From assembly GCF_019443325.1 (NCBI RefSeq), contig NZ_CP080383.1, positions 2,356,001-2,420,000 of the forward strand: a stretch of DNA of 64,000 nucleotides, in the 5' to 3' direction. This document shows, one piece after another, positions 17,921 through 26,338 of this stretch. Both the position numbers and the translations under genes were made by a program. Position 1 is the first letter of the stretch. Every line of letters starts with the position of its first letter. The notes beneath the pieces are model-generated. The model saw only the letters and a list, made by a program, of their open reading frames with translations. It had not been told where the DNA came from and did no database searches. The DNA is from Cryobacterium sp. PAMC25264 (GTDB lineage Bacteria > Actinomycetota > Actinomycetes > Actinomycetales > Microbacteriaceae).

Positions 17921-18001
17921 TTAGGACAGACGTTACCAACAAGTCAGTAACATGACAAGTGTGTGGTTTCACACAACAAATTCACCGTCGAAGGGAGTGC
18001 C

Positions 18002-18652
18002 GTGACCAACGAAAACACGGGCCATACCCCCCGCCCCAGACCTGCCACCCAGCGCAAACGCACCGAGATTCTCGACGCCGCAATCGACATCTTCGGCAAT
18101 CGCGGCTACGCGAACGGCACCCTCGCCGACATCGCCGAGCAGGTGGACATCACCCACGCCGGGGTGCTGCACCACTTCGGGTCCAAGCAGAATCTGCTGC
18201 TCGAGATGCTCGCCTACCGCGACCAGACCGACGTCGCCGACCTGGACGAACAGCACATCCCGGATGGGCCGGAGCTCTTCCTGCATTTGGTGCGCACCGC
18301 TGTCGCGAACTCGCGCCGGGCCGGTATCGTGCAGGTGTACACGGTGCTATCCGCTGAGTCCGTCACCGATGATCACCCGGCACGCTCGTTTTTCGAGGGC
18401 CGGTACTCGACGCTGAGAGGCGAGGTCGCGGAGGCGTTCCGCGTGTTGTGCGCGCAGGAGGGCGTCGCGGAGCCGTCGACGATCGACGCCGCCTCGGCGA
18501 GCATCCTCGCCGTGATGGACGGACTGCAGCTGCAGTGGCTGCTGCATCCGAAGGAGATCGAGCTGGCCGAGGCCAGCGAGTTCGCCATTCGGGCAATCGT
18601 CAACGCCGTGCTGCGGCCGGGCCCGGAGCTGTCCGACTACTCCCGGCACTGA
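18002..18652 (+). CDS. TetR-family regulator
   Basis: 216 aa from GTG 18002, chosen because AAGGGAG precedes it; an in-frame GTG at 17963 has no such site. The N-terminal helix-turn-helix is plain (KRTEILDAAIDIFGNRGYANGTLADIAEQVDITHAGVLHHFGSK, residues 20-60). The ligand domain is helical, with HPARSFFEGRY typical of the subgroup that controls sugar and secondary uptake genes in Microbacteriaceae-like bacteria. It probably represses the divergent Opp-type importer and GH3 operon and responds to an imported sugar or its product. Confidence 0.9.
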   Translation: MTNENTGHTPRPRPATQRKRTEILDAAIDIFGNRGYANGTLADIAEQVDITHAGVLHHFGSKQNLLLEMLAYRDQTDVADLDEQHIPDGPELFLHLVRTAVANSRRAGIVQVYTVLSAESVTDDHPARSFFEGRYSTLRGEVAEAFRVLCAQEGVAEPSTIDAASASILAVMDGLQLQWLLHPKEIELAEASEFAIRAIVNAVLRPGPELSDYSRH

Positions 18653-18676
18653 CGCCCGTCGCTCGCAGGCGACGGC
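18653..18676 (+). terminator. Weak hairpin after TetR gene
   Basis: CGTCGC (18657-18662) pairs with GCGACG (18669-18674) directly after the TGA of the TetR gene. The stem is short and no T-tract follows, so it is only a possible terminator. Confidence 0.3.
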
Positions 18677-18717
18677 ATCCGCATGGTGGTGGCGCGCGGC
18701 CGGAGTACCGTTGAGCC

Positions 18718-19092
18718 GTGCCCCCTCGCCGCAAGTTCTCCGCTGCTTCACCCGCCGCACGTGCGCGCTACGCGAAGCGACGGAAGGGGCGGCTCGCCCG
18801 CGTCGACAACGACCTCACCTCCTCGGAGTGGGCCGACCTCCTCGCCGCCTGGGGAGGATGCGCCTATTGCCACGTCGAGAGCCCAGCCCTGCAGCGGGAC
18901 TGCATCATGCCGATCTCCCGCGGTGGCCGGTACACCCTCGAGAACGTGGTGCCCGCCTGCCCGTCCTGCAACGCGAGCAAACACAACAACGAGGTCACCG
19001 GGTGGCTCCGCCGCAAAAAGCTCGACGAGCGCGCGTTCCTGGTCCGGTACGCGACAATCCTGCCCACTCTTCTGCCGGCAGATCAGGGCTGA
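18718..19092 (+). CDS. HNH endonuclease-like protein
   Basis: 124 aa from GTG 18718. One HNH domain fills the C-terminal two thirds: CAYCHVE (zinc CxxC near 43-46), DCIMPISRGGRYTLENVVPACPSCNASK with the D(H-position), N of LENV and second CxxC, and KLDERAFL after it. In the usual HNH motif a DH pair precedes the metal; here the segment reads DCIMPIS, so the first His is replaced by Cys, which may weaken catalysis. The first 35 residues are basic. Free-standing HNH proteins of this size are common in actinobacteria and have no settled role. Stands alone between regulators. Confidence 0.8.
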   Translation: MPPRRKFSAASPAARARYAKRRKGRLARVDNDLTSSEWADLLAAWGGCAYCHVESPALQRDCIMPISRGGRYTLENVVPACPSCNASKHNNEVTGWLRRKKLDERAFLVRYATILPTLLPADQG

Positions 19093-19113
19093 CCTGGACG
19101 CCCGGCCCCCACT

Positions 19114-19812
19114 TCACTCTCCGCGCGCATGCACCGGTCTGGCATTGGCCGGGGGCTCTCCAACTTCTTGAATGGTGTGGCCGCTACAGGCCGCCGTGGT
19201 GACGCTGGCCCGCTCGATGCGCGACACGGTGAACCAGCGCATTGCGGTGCGCAGTCGGCACCACCCGACCAGGTACCACTGGCCGTTCGTTGAGGCGAAG
19301 AGCACGGGTTCCACGTCACGCAGGGTGGTGGTCCCGTCTCCCGCTGTGTAGCGAAGACGGAGCACTCGCTGCTCGGCCATCGCCTCCTCCAGTGCCGACC
19401 TGATCGCGCGCGACGAGGAGGGAGGCCGGTTGACCCACACCCGGCCGGCCAACTCGTCGGCTCGTGCTCGGGTTCGGGGGTCGAGCACGTCCAGGATCTT
19501 CTGGATGCCGGCCGCGGCCAGATCGGCGTAGGGGGCATCCGGCGCCGCAGACACGGCCGCCAGGAGCGCCACGGCCTGGGCTGAGGACAGGCTGACCGGC
19601 GGCAGGGATGCGCCGACGGCCAGTCCGTAGCCGCCGCCTGGACCTGGACGGGACCAGAGCGGCGCGCCGCTGCTCTCCAGCGCGGCGAGGTCTCTCTTGA
19701 CCGTGCGCACGGATATGTCGAACTCTCTCGCCAGCCTCTCGGCCGAGCACCCCCGTGAGCCGTTGCGGCGTAGCATCTCGGACAACGCATGGAGTCGCTC
19801 TGTTCGCTTCAC
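19114..19812 (-). CDS. YafY-type HTH/WYL-domain regulator
   Basis: 232 aa from GTG 19812. Residues 1-60 form a DeoR-like helix-turn-helix (RLHALSEMLRRNGSRGCSAERLAREFDISVRTVKRDLAALE). The rest is the WYL region, with VLRLRYTAGDGTTTLRDVEPV and NGQWYLVGWCRLR; WYL itself is present. Such proteins sense small or nucleotide ligands and often control a divergent neighbour. Here the divergent gene is an alpha/beta hydrolase 73 bp away, a very common actinobacterial pair, so this regulator likely controls it. Confidence 0.9.
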   Translation of the reverse strand: MKRTERLHALSEMLRRNGSRGCSAERLAREFDISVRTVKRDLAALESSGAPLWSRPGPGGGYGLAVGASLPPVSLSSAQAVALLAAVSAAPDAPYADLAAAGIQKILDVLDPRTRARADELAGRVWVNRPPSSSRAIRSALEEAMAEQRVLRLRYTAGDGTTTLRDVEPVLFASTNGQWYLVGWCRLRTAMRWFTVSRIERASVTTAACSGHTIQEVGEPPANARPVHARGE

Positions 19813-19885
19813 CGTTCGGTCCGCAGTAAATTCATGACATAAATAGTGACATACACCTGCCGGTAGCGCCTACAAAGGTAGAGAC

Positions 19886-20625
19886 ATGACACCTACAACG
19901 AGCAGTCCCACCATCGTTCTCCTCGCCGGCCACTGGCTGGCGCGTGGGCGTGGGATGAGGTCCTTGACCACGTGAAAACCGACCGCACTCGAGCACTCGC
20001 GATGACACTGCCCGGCCTCGACGGGGACGATCCCGCTCGGGCGACGAAGACCCTCGACGACCAAGCCGCAGCGATCCTGGACCTGCTCGCGCGACTCGGG
20101 GTCTCCGATGATCAGCCCGCGATCCTCGTTGCCCACAGCGGGGCGAACGCCCCCGTCAGCCTCGTGCTAGACCGGCACCCCGAGCTTGTGCGGCGAGTGG
20201 TGTGGGTCGACTCCGGACCTGTGGCCCCGGGAAGCGTCTTCGCCCCCGACCTCCCCGAGGAAATGGAGGAGCTTCCGCTGCCTCCCTTTGACGTGCTCGC
20301 CCAGCAGGCGAGCCTCGACGGGCTGAGCGCAGAGGTCCTCGAGCGCTTCCGGGCCCGGGCGGTTCCTGAGCCCGGCCGCGTGCTTCGTCAGCCCGTCGAG
20401 CTCACGAACGACGCCCGGCGCACAGTGCCGACCACTCTGATCTGCTGCTCGATCCCGAGCGCGCAGATGCTGGAGCTGGCCCGGGCGGGCCATCCCATGT
20501 TCGCCGAGATCGCGAACCTCGAGCACCTCGACGTCATCGACCTGCCGACGGGCCACTGGCCGATGTGGAGCCGGGCGGGCGACCTCGCCGAGGCCATTCG
20601 GTCGGCGGCGTCTCGCACCGACTGA
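19886..20625 (+). CDS. Alpha/beta hydrolase (one frameshift near the N-terminus)
   Basis: From ATG 19886 the frame gives TIVLLAGHWL and soon stops, while the rest of the gene reads in another frame from about 19940. One extra G in the CTGG run at 19937-19940 restores AGHWLGAWAWDEVLDHVKTDR, the normal start of this hydrolase family, and a protein of 246 aa. Later parts show the nucleophile elbow VAHSGANAP and the C-terminal TGHWPMW with the likely catalytic His. Small-molecule esterase-like enzyme of unknown substrate. Divergent from the YafY regulator. Either a sequencing indel or a fresh inactivation. Confidence 0.8.
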
Positions 20626-20671
20626 ACCCGGGTGGGGCGGCCGGCCCGCGGGGCGCCGCACATCCGTCGGG

Positions 20672-20710
20672 GCTTCGCTGCGCCTCGTGTGGCTGGATGC
20701 GCCCGCTATA
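20672..20710. repeat. Palindromic repeat family 2, left half split by IS
   Basis: The 39 bases up to the TATA at 20707-20710 are the reverse complement of the right half found at 22269-22300 and of the arms near 37961 and 38041. Core words are TGTGGCTGGATGCGCCCGC then TATA. The IS lies exactly at the centre of the palindrome. Confidence 0.75.
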
Positions 20711-20719
20711 CGGTATTTG

Positions 20720-21712
20720 TCAACCTGTTTGAGACAGGTTGGGTTTGGGTTTTTGGCGGGGGTCGTTGATGCATACCCGGCCCGGTAGGGCCGGGGGCTT
20801 GGGGTGTTGGGCGTAGCGTTCTGGATGCGTTCGGAATGCGGTGTTGAGGACTTGGCTTCTGCGGCGGGTCACTCGGTCGGTGCGGCCGTAGTGAACGTCG
20901 TTGGGGGTGTTCCAGGCGATGCCGGAGTGGCGGTGGTTCTGGTTGTATTCGTGGAAGAACCAGTCGAAGTAGGCGCGGGCGTCATCGGTCGTGTCGAAGA
21001 TCTCAGGGAACGCGAGATCGTATTTCGCGGTCTTGAATAACGCTTCGCTGTAGGGGTTGTCGTTGGAGACTTTGGGCCGGGAGAAGGACTTATCGACGCC
21101 GAGTTTCTCCAGCAGTAAGGACACCGGTGTGCTCACCATCGCAGCACCGTTATCCGAGTGCAGAGAGTTCGGCGCGACGCCGTGGTTCGCGGTGACCGCT
21201 TCTTGGATCAGTTCTTCGGCGAGGTCACCATCCTCGTAGGCCTCCAGCCGCCAGCCCACGACGCGACGGGAGTAGATGTCCATGATCACGTAGAGGTGGA
21301 AGTAGCGGCCCCGGATCGTGGTCTTGAGCTTGGTGATGTCCCAGGACCACACCTGTGACGGGGCGGTCGCGACCAGCTCGGGGATCTTCTTCGGCGACCC
21401 CTCAGCCTGCCGGCGGCGCTCGTGGACCTGCCCGGCCGCGCGGGCGACGCGGTACCAGGAAGACTTCGACGCCAGGTAAACACCCGCATCCCAGGCCCGG
21501 TAAAAGGCTTGGCAGATCGAGAAGCCCTCATACTCAGGGGTGTTGATCAGCGCCAGGATCTGCGCGCTCTCCGCAGTGGAGAGCGTGGCCGGCTGGTGCC
21601 GGTCCTTCTGCGGGATCGGCGCGGCCAGGCGGGCGCGGGGGCTGCGGTGCCGATAGAACGATGCCCGCGAGTAGCCGACCAACGCGCAGGCCCGCACCAC
21701 CGGCATCCCCAC
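20720..21712 (-). CDS. IS3-family transposase OrfB (DDE)
   Basis: 330 aa from ATG 21712, but the natural product is probably an OrfAB fusion made by -1 frameshifting, because the OrfB frame is open upstream (ETHRVAFETVVDLTAVGMP) and overlaps the end of orfA. It has HTH_21-like YSRASFYRHRSPRARL and the rve core with D (WSWDITKL), D (LHSDNGAAM) and E (NPYSEALFKT), i.e. the DDE triad, followed by WFFHEYNQNHRHSGI. It cuts and joins the ends of the element. No damage is visible, so the element may be active. Confidence 0.93.
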   Translation of the reverse strand: MGMPVVRACALVGYSRASFYRHRSPRARLAAPIPQKDRHQPATLSTAESAQILALINTPEYEGFSICQAFYRAWDAGVYLASKSSWYRVARAAGQVHERRRQAEGSPKKIPELVATAPSQVWSWDITKLKTTIRGRYFHLYVIMDIYSRRVVGWRLEAYEDGDLAEELIQEAVTANHGVAPNSLHSDNGAAMVSTPVSLLLEKLGVDKSFSRPKVSNDNPYSEALFKTAKYDLAFPEIFDTTDDARAYFDWFFHEYNQNHRHSGIAWNTPNDVHYGRTDRVTRRRSQVLNTAFRTHPERYAQHPKPPALPGRVCINDPRQKPKPNLSQTG

Positions 21713-21741
21713 CGCAGTCAGGTCGACGACTGTTTCGAACG

Positions 21742-22191
21742 CTACTCGGTGGGTTTCGGCTTCCGAAACGCGGCCGGGATCGCTGGCTCGTCCGGCAGCG
21801 GCGGGGTGCGGATTTGTGAGCTCTTGGCCAGCGCGGACAAGAGCTCTGAGGCTTTTCCCAACACTTCCACCGCGCTCTCGGACTGCTCCAACTGGGCTTT
21901 GAGGATCGCGTTTTCCTTCTGCAATCGCAGAAATTCGATCCGTTCCTGTTTCGTCAACACGTACTTAGTCTGCCGCTGTTCCGTCTCGACCAGCAGGCCC
22001 TGCCGCTTCTCCTGACTCCACCGCGACAGCGACCTAACGTCGATGCCGACTCGGCGACAGAACGCGGACTTCGCGCCGATCTCCGCGCCCGTCGACGCGT
22101 ACTGCTCCCACTGCGCAAGAATCGCGAGGCGCTCAGCAGACGTGAAATGATGCTTCCGAGTAAGCCGGGTTTGGACTTCTGACATTTCCAT
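21742..22191 (-). CDS. IS3-family OrfA (helix-turn-helix, leucine zipper)
   Basis: 149 aa. RKHHFTSAERLAILAQWEQY leads into a helix-turn-helix (AFCRRVGIDVRSLSRWSQEK), then a leucine-zipper-like helix (ERIEFLRLQKENAILKAQLEQSE) as in IS3 OrfA proteins. It recognises the element's ends and joins the OrfB domain after programmed frameshifting; the -1 frame is open across the junction at about 21720-21765. Confidence 0.9.
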   Translation of the reverse strand: MEMSEVQTRLTRKHHFTSAERLAILAQWEQYASTGAEIGAKSAFCRRVGIDVRSLSRWSQEKRQGLLVETEQRQTKYVLTKQERIEFLRLQKENAILKAQLEQSESAVEVLGKASELLSALAKSSQIRTPPLPDEPAIPAAFRKPKPTE

Positions 22192-22268
22192 TTGGATGTC
22201 CTCTTCCCCGCCCTCAGCCGGCCCGTGATGAAACGATGATTTGTCTCACCACAGGCTGACACTCAGGG

Positions 22269-22300
22269 TATAGGGGGCGCATCCAGCCACACGGGGCGCA
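22269..22300. repeat. Palindromic repeat family 2, right half split by IS
   Basis: TATAGGGGGCGCATCCAGCC then ACACGGGGCGCA, the inverted partner of 20672-20710. The same words occur uninterrupted at 38034-38080. Confidence 0.75.
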
Positions 22301-22518
22301 CTGAGTAGGCCTGGAAGCACGACCGCCGCAATGGTCGCCCGTTCGAGGCAGCGGTCGCTAACCCGATGCGGTGGTCCGGCAATCTCGCCGCCAAGTGGCC
22401 TTGGGGGCGACCTCGGAAGCTGGGAAGGTTGTCAGGGCCGGGGCATCCGAGCGCCGTCATTCGATCGGCAAGCCGATGACCCGCCCGGCACATCGCGCCT
22501 CAACCACTGGAGAGTCCC

Positions 22519-23001
22519 TTGTCGACGAACGACCCGCAGCAGGCACCAACCGACTTCGACTTCATCCTCGGGGACTGGACGGTTCGGCACGAAAAGCTGG
22601 ACGGCATCTTCAGCAGCGCCGCCACCTGGACCACCTTCGACGGGCGCTCTTCCACGCGCTCCATTCTGGGCGGGTTCGGCAACCTCGAAGACAACATCCT
22701 CCAGCATCCGGCGGGTGACTTTCGGGCCGCCGCCCTCCGTTCCTACTCGGCGGCGGATGCCGAGTGGTCGATCTGGTGGCTCGACGGCCGCAATCCGACC
22801 GCTCTCGATACGCCCGTGCGCGGGGCGTTCGCCGACGGGATCGGCACCTTCCTGGCCGAGGACGTGCTGCACGGGGTGCCCATCCGTGTGCGCTTCATCT
22901 GGGATGCGACCGGAGGAGAGCCCACCTGGCAGCAGGCGTTCTCGAACGATGCCGGGCTGTCGTGGGAGACGAACTGGCGGATGACGTTCCGGCGCGCTTA
23001 G
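22519..23001 (+). CDS. DUF1579-like hypothetical protein
   Basis: 160 aa from TTG 22519, chosen because GGAGAG precedes it at good spacing. The sequence opens with DFDFILGDWTVRHEKL and carries repeated W/F-rich strand motifs (FDGRSSTR, WSIWWLDGR, GVPIRVRFIWD, WQQAFSNDAGLSWETNWRM), the pattern of the DUF1579/calycin-like beta-barrel proteins. No catalytic residues can be assigned and the function is unknown. It lies alone between the IS and the redox gene pair; cytoplasmic as no signal peptide is seen. Confidence 0.7.
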   Translation: MSTNDPQQAPTDFDFILGDWTVRHEKLDGIFSSAATWTTFDGRSSTRSILGGFGNLEDNILQHPAGDFRAAALRSYSAADAEWSIWWLDGRNPTALDTPVRGAFADGIGTFLAEDVLHGVPIRVRFIWDATGGEPTWQQAFSNDAGLSWETNWRMTFRRA

Positions 23002-23156
23002 GCGGCCATGGCCGGTCGGTAGCGCTCTGACGTCCAGACAATCAGGCACGCGGCGCGCGGTGCGGCGCCAGTGTCGGTGGCCGCGTGTAAAGTCGGCCAT
23101 CTTGGCGGCGCAGCCACCCGGGCGCGCCCAGCCAGCCGACTAGCGAGGTAACGCAC

Positions 23157-24200
23157 ATGCGACTCCCCACTTCCCGAGGCCCGGTCAGCGGCGCCCTGCT
23201 CGAGCTCCTCGACGGCTCCCCCACCGCCGCCGACACCGGTCTCACCGCGGCCTTGCGTGAGCGCACATCCGCCGCGCTGGCCGACACGGCCGACATCGTG
23301 CAGGACGACGACCTGCAGACCGCCCTGTTCCTGGCCTACGAGCTGCGTTACAGCGGCCTGCACGGCATCGACGACGACTGGGAATGGCACCCCGAGGTGC
23401 TCGCCCTCTGCGGCGCGATCGAAGCCCCGTTTGAACAGGCGCTGCGCGAACGCGCATCCGTTACCGACCTGCCCGAACCCGGGGTGGAGAACGTCGCCGC
23501 GGCACTGTTCGAGTTGACCGGATCCGACAGCGGCCCGAGCGTCTCTCGTTACCTGGCGAAAAAGGCCACGGACGAGCAGGCGCGGGAGTTCCTTATCCTG
23601 CGCTCGATCTACCAGCTCAAGGAGGCCGACCCGCACACCTGGGCGATCCCGCGCCTGCGCCGCCACGCCAAAGCGGCCCTCGTGGAGATCCAGGCCGACG
23701 AGTACGGCGGCGGACGATTCGACCGGATGCACGCCGAGCTGTTCGCCCGCACCATGCGCGGCGTGGGCCTGGACGCAACCAACGGCCACTATGTGGACGT
23801 GGTGCCGGCGATCACGCTGGCCTCGAGCAACATGATGACCATGTTCGGCAGCCACCGGCGCCTCCGCGGCGCCATCGCCGGGCACCTGGCCGCTTTCGAG
23901 ATGACCTCGTCGCTGCCCAACCGGCTCTACGGCAACGGGTTCCGGCGGCTGGGCTACGACGCCGACGTCACCTTCTACTTCGACGAGCACGTCGAAGCGG
24001 ATGCGGTGCACGAGCAGATCGCCGCCCGCGACCTGGCCGGGTCCCTCGCCACCGACGAGCCCGAGTTACTCGTGGACGTCTTCTTCGGTGCCGCGGCCGG
24101 ACTCTATGTGGACGGCCTGGCCGGGGCGCAGCAGATCGACGCCTGGACGGCCGGCACCTCGGCCCTGCGGGCGCCGCTGAATGCCGCGGTGACCGCATGA
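23157..24200 (+). CDS. Iron-containing redox enzyme (heme-oxygenase-like fold)
   Basis: 347 aa, mainly helical. It carries Glu/His metal-site motifs spread as in the HDO-type heme-oxygenase-like diiron proteins: LAYELRYSGLHG near residue 60, VEIQADEYGGGRFDRMHAELF near 180, and FDEHVEADAVHEQ near 275. These agree with the actinobacterial iron-containing redox enzyme family, whose substrates are mostly unknown. It overlaps the CDGSH gene by 4 bp, a pairing that recurs in actinobacteria and suggests the small Fe-S protein delivers electrons to this enzyme. Confidence 0.8.
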   Translation: MRLPTSRGPVSGALLELLDGSPTAADTGLTAALRERTSAALADTADIVQDDDLQTALFLAYELRYSGLHGIDDDWEWHPEVLALCGAIEAPFEQALRERASVTDLPEPGVENVAAALFELTGSDSGPSVSRYLAKKATDEQAREFLILRSIYQLKEADPHTWAIPRLRRHAKAALVEIQADEYGGGRFDRMHAELFARTMRGVGLDATNGHYVDVVPAITLASSNMMTMFGSHRRLRGAIAGHLAAFEMTSSLPNRLYGNGFRRLGYDADVTFYFDEHVEADAVHEQIAARDLAGSLATDEPELLVDVFFGAAAGLYVDGLAGAQQIDAWTAGTSALRAPLNAAVTA

Positions 24201-24493
24201 GCGAGCCCGACGCCCAGCCGGCGACCCGGTGGGACGACCAGTGGGACGAGTACCCCGACACCGGTGCGACCGAGCCGGTGAGCATCACCGCCTACCCGAA
24301 CGGTCCGTTGCTGGTGCGCGGACCGTTCGAGATCCTCACGCCCACGGGCGAGGTGATTCCGCCGCGACGGAAGACCGTGGCGCTCTGCCGTTGCGGGGTC
24401 TCCTCGCTCAAGCCGTTCTGCGACGGCAGCCACAAGGCGATCGGGTTCCGCACGGAGCAGGAGCCGCCGGCTCCGCAGCCCCCGTTGTCTTGA
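24197..24493 (+). CDS. CDGSH iron-sulfur domain protein
   Basis: 98 aa. The motif CRCGVSSLKPFCDGSH (residues 67-82) gives the three Cys and one His that hold a redox-active 2Fe-2S cluster in CDGSH proteins. The preceding strand segment (GPLLVRGPFEIL, VALCRCG) also matches. No signal or membrane segment. It starts 4 bp inside the end of the heme-oxygenase-like gene, so they are co-translated and probably work as electron donor and enzyme. Confidence 0.9.
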   Translation: MSEPDAQPATRWDDQWDEYPDTGATEPVSITAYPNGPLLVRGPFEILTPTGEVIPPRRKTVALCRCGVSSLKPFCDGSHKAIGFRTEQEPPAPQPPLS

Positions 24494-24792
24494 GCCGCTG
24501 GCGTGCCGGCGTCGCGTTCCGGGGATCTGACCGAAGCCCATAGCCTGGCCGACGCTGATCGTTGTCGTGCGCGGCGGGCCCCCTGGTCAGGTCGATTCGA
24601 CTCGGAGGCGGCGAGGACGAGCCTCCTCCCCCGTCGCTGCCCCTCGTGCGGGCGATCGCGCCCGCTACAGCGGGCGCCATCACCGGCATCAGGTGCAGTC
24701 ACGGCGCCTGGGCGCTGTTCGCGCGCAACCGGCACCGGCGGCGCGCCGCTCACGTCCGTGGCAGGCGGCATTGTTCTAGTAACATTACAAAC

Positions 24793-25143
24793 ATGTTGTT
24801 TCGTGTTGACCAGGCGTCGTCGGTGTCCCTTGCCGACCAATTGGCCGTGCAGGTCCGCGCGGCGGTGGCCGACGGTTCACTGCCGCCGGGCACCCGGCTG
24901 CCGCCGGCCCGCGAACTGGCCAGCGCCCTCGACATCAACATGCACACCGTGCTGCGCGCCTATAAGCGACTGAGGGACGACGGTCTGTTGGAGATGCGTC
25001 AGGGCCGCGGCGCCTGGGTGCGCGCGGATGCGGGCGCCGGCACGGTGCGCCTAGCCGAGCTGGCCGACGCGCTGCTCGCGGAGGCCCGAAAGCTCGGCGT
25101 GACCCTGCCGGATGTGTTGACCCTGATCCAAACGAGAGGCTGA
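24793..25143 (+). CDS. GntR-family regulator, YtrA type
   Basis: 116 aa from ATG 24793. Winged helix in residues 1-75: SLADQLAVQVRAAVADGSLPPGTRLPPARELASALDINMHTVLRAYKRLRDDGLLEMRQGRG, then a short helical tail typical of the YtrA subgroup, which mostly controls a downstream membrane or ABC gene. The next gene begins 4 bp later and encodes a membrane protein, so this is the usual regulator-target arrangement. An A/T-rich promoter-like stretch with GTAACATTAC lies just before the start and may be the operator. Confidence 0.9.
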   Translation: MLFRVDQASSVSLADQLAVQVRAAVADGSLPPGTRLPPARELASALDINMHTVLRAYKRLRDDGLLEMRQGRGAWVRADAGAGTVRLAELADALLAEARKLGVTLPDVLTLIQTRG

Positions 25144-25146
25144 GCC

Positions 25147-26118
25147 ATGCCAGACCAGACGACCATCGACGCGGCCCCGGCGCTCGACCCGCGTGCCACC
25201 GGGCGCGACAGGCTCGCGGTAGGGTTGCTGTGGCTGCCGGTTGTCACCGTGACAGTGACGGCGCTGCAGTGGTACGACCGACTTCCGGAGGAATTGCCCC
25301 GGCAGTGGAACGGCACCGAGGTCACGTCCACGTCGCCGAAGGCACTCATGCTGGCGATCACCGGCGGCATCGCCCTGCTCGCCGCGTTGGCCGGGCTGGC
25401 CGCGCTGTCCCGCCGCACCGCCGACATCCGTCGAACGCTGCTGCTCGTCGCGGGTTGTGCTGCCGGACTGGGCACGGGCATTTGGCTGGTGACGGCCGGG
25501 CTCGTTCTGGTGACCGGATCGCCGGAACCCGACGCGGGCGGCTGGCCGCTGCTCGGTGTGCTGGCCGGCGCGTTCGGGTTGATTCCCTTCCTGCTGTCGC
25601 CGCGGCGCCCGTTTGAGCCGCAAGCGTACTCCCCCGTGTCGGTACCGCTGGGGGCGAGCGAGACCGGCGCTTGGTTCACTACCGTGAACGTGCCGCTGCT
25701 GCTCTGGAGCGCCGGCATCCTGGGCCTGCTCACGGTGGGTATCGCGGTGCTCAGTGTGGCGCTCGGTGGGCCGGGATCCGGCGGCGCGGTGACGGTGGGG
25801 GTGGTGGCACTGTCGTGCCTGGTCTTCGGCCGGGTGCGAGTGAGCGTGGACCGACGCGGACTGCGGGTGATGTCGGCGCTGCTCGGGCTGCCGTTGCGGC
25901 GCTTGCGGCTCGACCAGATCGTGTCGGCGCGCGCCGAGACCATTGCGCCGATGGAGTGGGGCGGCTGGGGCTACCGGATCATGCCCGGCCGGTCTGCCAT
26001 CGTGGTCGCCCGCGGTCCCGGCCTCGTTGTGGAGCGCACCAACGGCACCCTGTTCGCGGTGACGCTGCCCGAGCCGGAGCTCCCGGCGGCGCTGCTCACG
26101 ACACTCGCGGCGCGCTGA
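25147..26118 (+). CDS. DUF1648-like membrane protein
   Basis: 323 aa with about six hydrophobic segments (near residues 25-45, 65-85, 95-120, 130-150, 180-205, 215-230). The N-terminal part around PEELPRQWNGTEVTSTSPKA matches the DUF1648 pattern of a strand after the first membrane helix (LPxxxPxHWN). The C-terminal soluble part (RVSVDRRGLRVMSALLGLPLRRLRLDQIVSA) is a PH-like domain of the kind found in membrane sensor proteins. The gene is 4 bp after the YtrA-type regulator. Function unknown; such pairs respond to cell-envelope stress in some bacteria. Confidence 0.75.
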   Translation: MPDQTTIDAAPALDPRATGRDRLAVGLLWLPVVTVTVTALQWYDRLPEELPRQWNGTEVTSTSPKALMLAITGGIALLAALAGLAALSRRTADIRRTLLLVAGCAAGLGTGIWLVTAGLVLVTGSPEPDAGGWPLLGVLAGAFGLIPFLLSPRRPFEPQAYSPVSVPLGASETGAWFTTVNVPLLLWSAGILGLLTVGIAVLSVALGGPGSGGAVTVGVVALSCLVFGRVRVSVDRRGLRVMSALLGLPLRRLRLDQIVSARAETIAPMEWGGWGYRIMPGRSAIVVARGPGLVVERTNGTLFAVTLPEPELPAALLTTLAAR

Positions 26119-26175
26119 GCGCATCCGCATCGGGTGCGTGCGCGGCGCCCCGGGCGTCGCCCACAAAACGTTTCC

Positions 26176-26242
26176 GAGGAAAAAGTGAGTTTAGAAGGAC
26201 CCTGCGCGCGATTTCGTCCTCTTAAACTCACTTTGTCCTCCT
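26176..26242. repeat. Intergenic hairpin repeat, family 1 copy B
   Basis: AAAGTGAGTTTA (26182-26193) pairs with TAAACTCACTTT (26223-26234), and the inner AGGAC/GTCCT (26196-26200, 26216-26220) closes the loop. The left and right halves align in length with the other copies, although the paired arm sequence differs from copy A. Located between two genes transcribed rightward. Confidence 0.75.
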
Positions 26243-26338
26243 CAACGTGTGCTCGACGAACTTGAGCGGCGCGGCGAGCGCATCCGCTGACCGGGCGTTA
26301 CGCTCAGACGAAGCCGATTGTCGGCGATCAGCGCACAC

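Larger units (their letters stand above)
20711..22268 (-). mobile_element. IS3-family insertion sequence
   Basis: About 1558 bp with orfA and orfB on the minus strand. TATA at 20707-20710 and at 22269-22272 looks like a 4-bp target duplication. The ends carry related inverted repeats: TGTCAACCTGTTT-GAGACA on the left (from 20718) and TGTCAGCCTGTGGTGAGACA on the right (complement, ending at 22261), each followed by seven further bases to the TATA. If the usual TG...CA ends of IS3 elements apply, the element is 20718-22261 and lacks an obvious duplication. It is inserted in the middle of a palindromic repeat that occurs elsewhere in the window. Confidence 0.85.

Noticed and set aside
20672..22300. 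The inverted flanks of the IS as ends of a larger composite transposon
   Set aside because: The same palindrome occurs without any transposase at 37932 and 38034, so it is a target repeat and not the end of a mobile unit.
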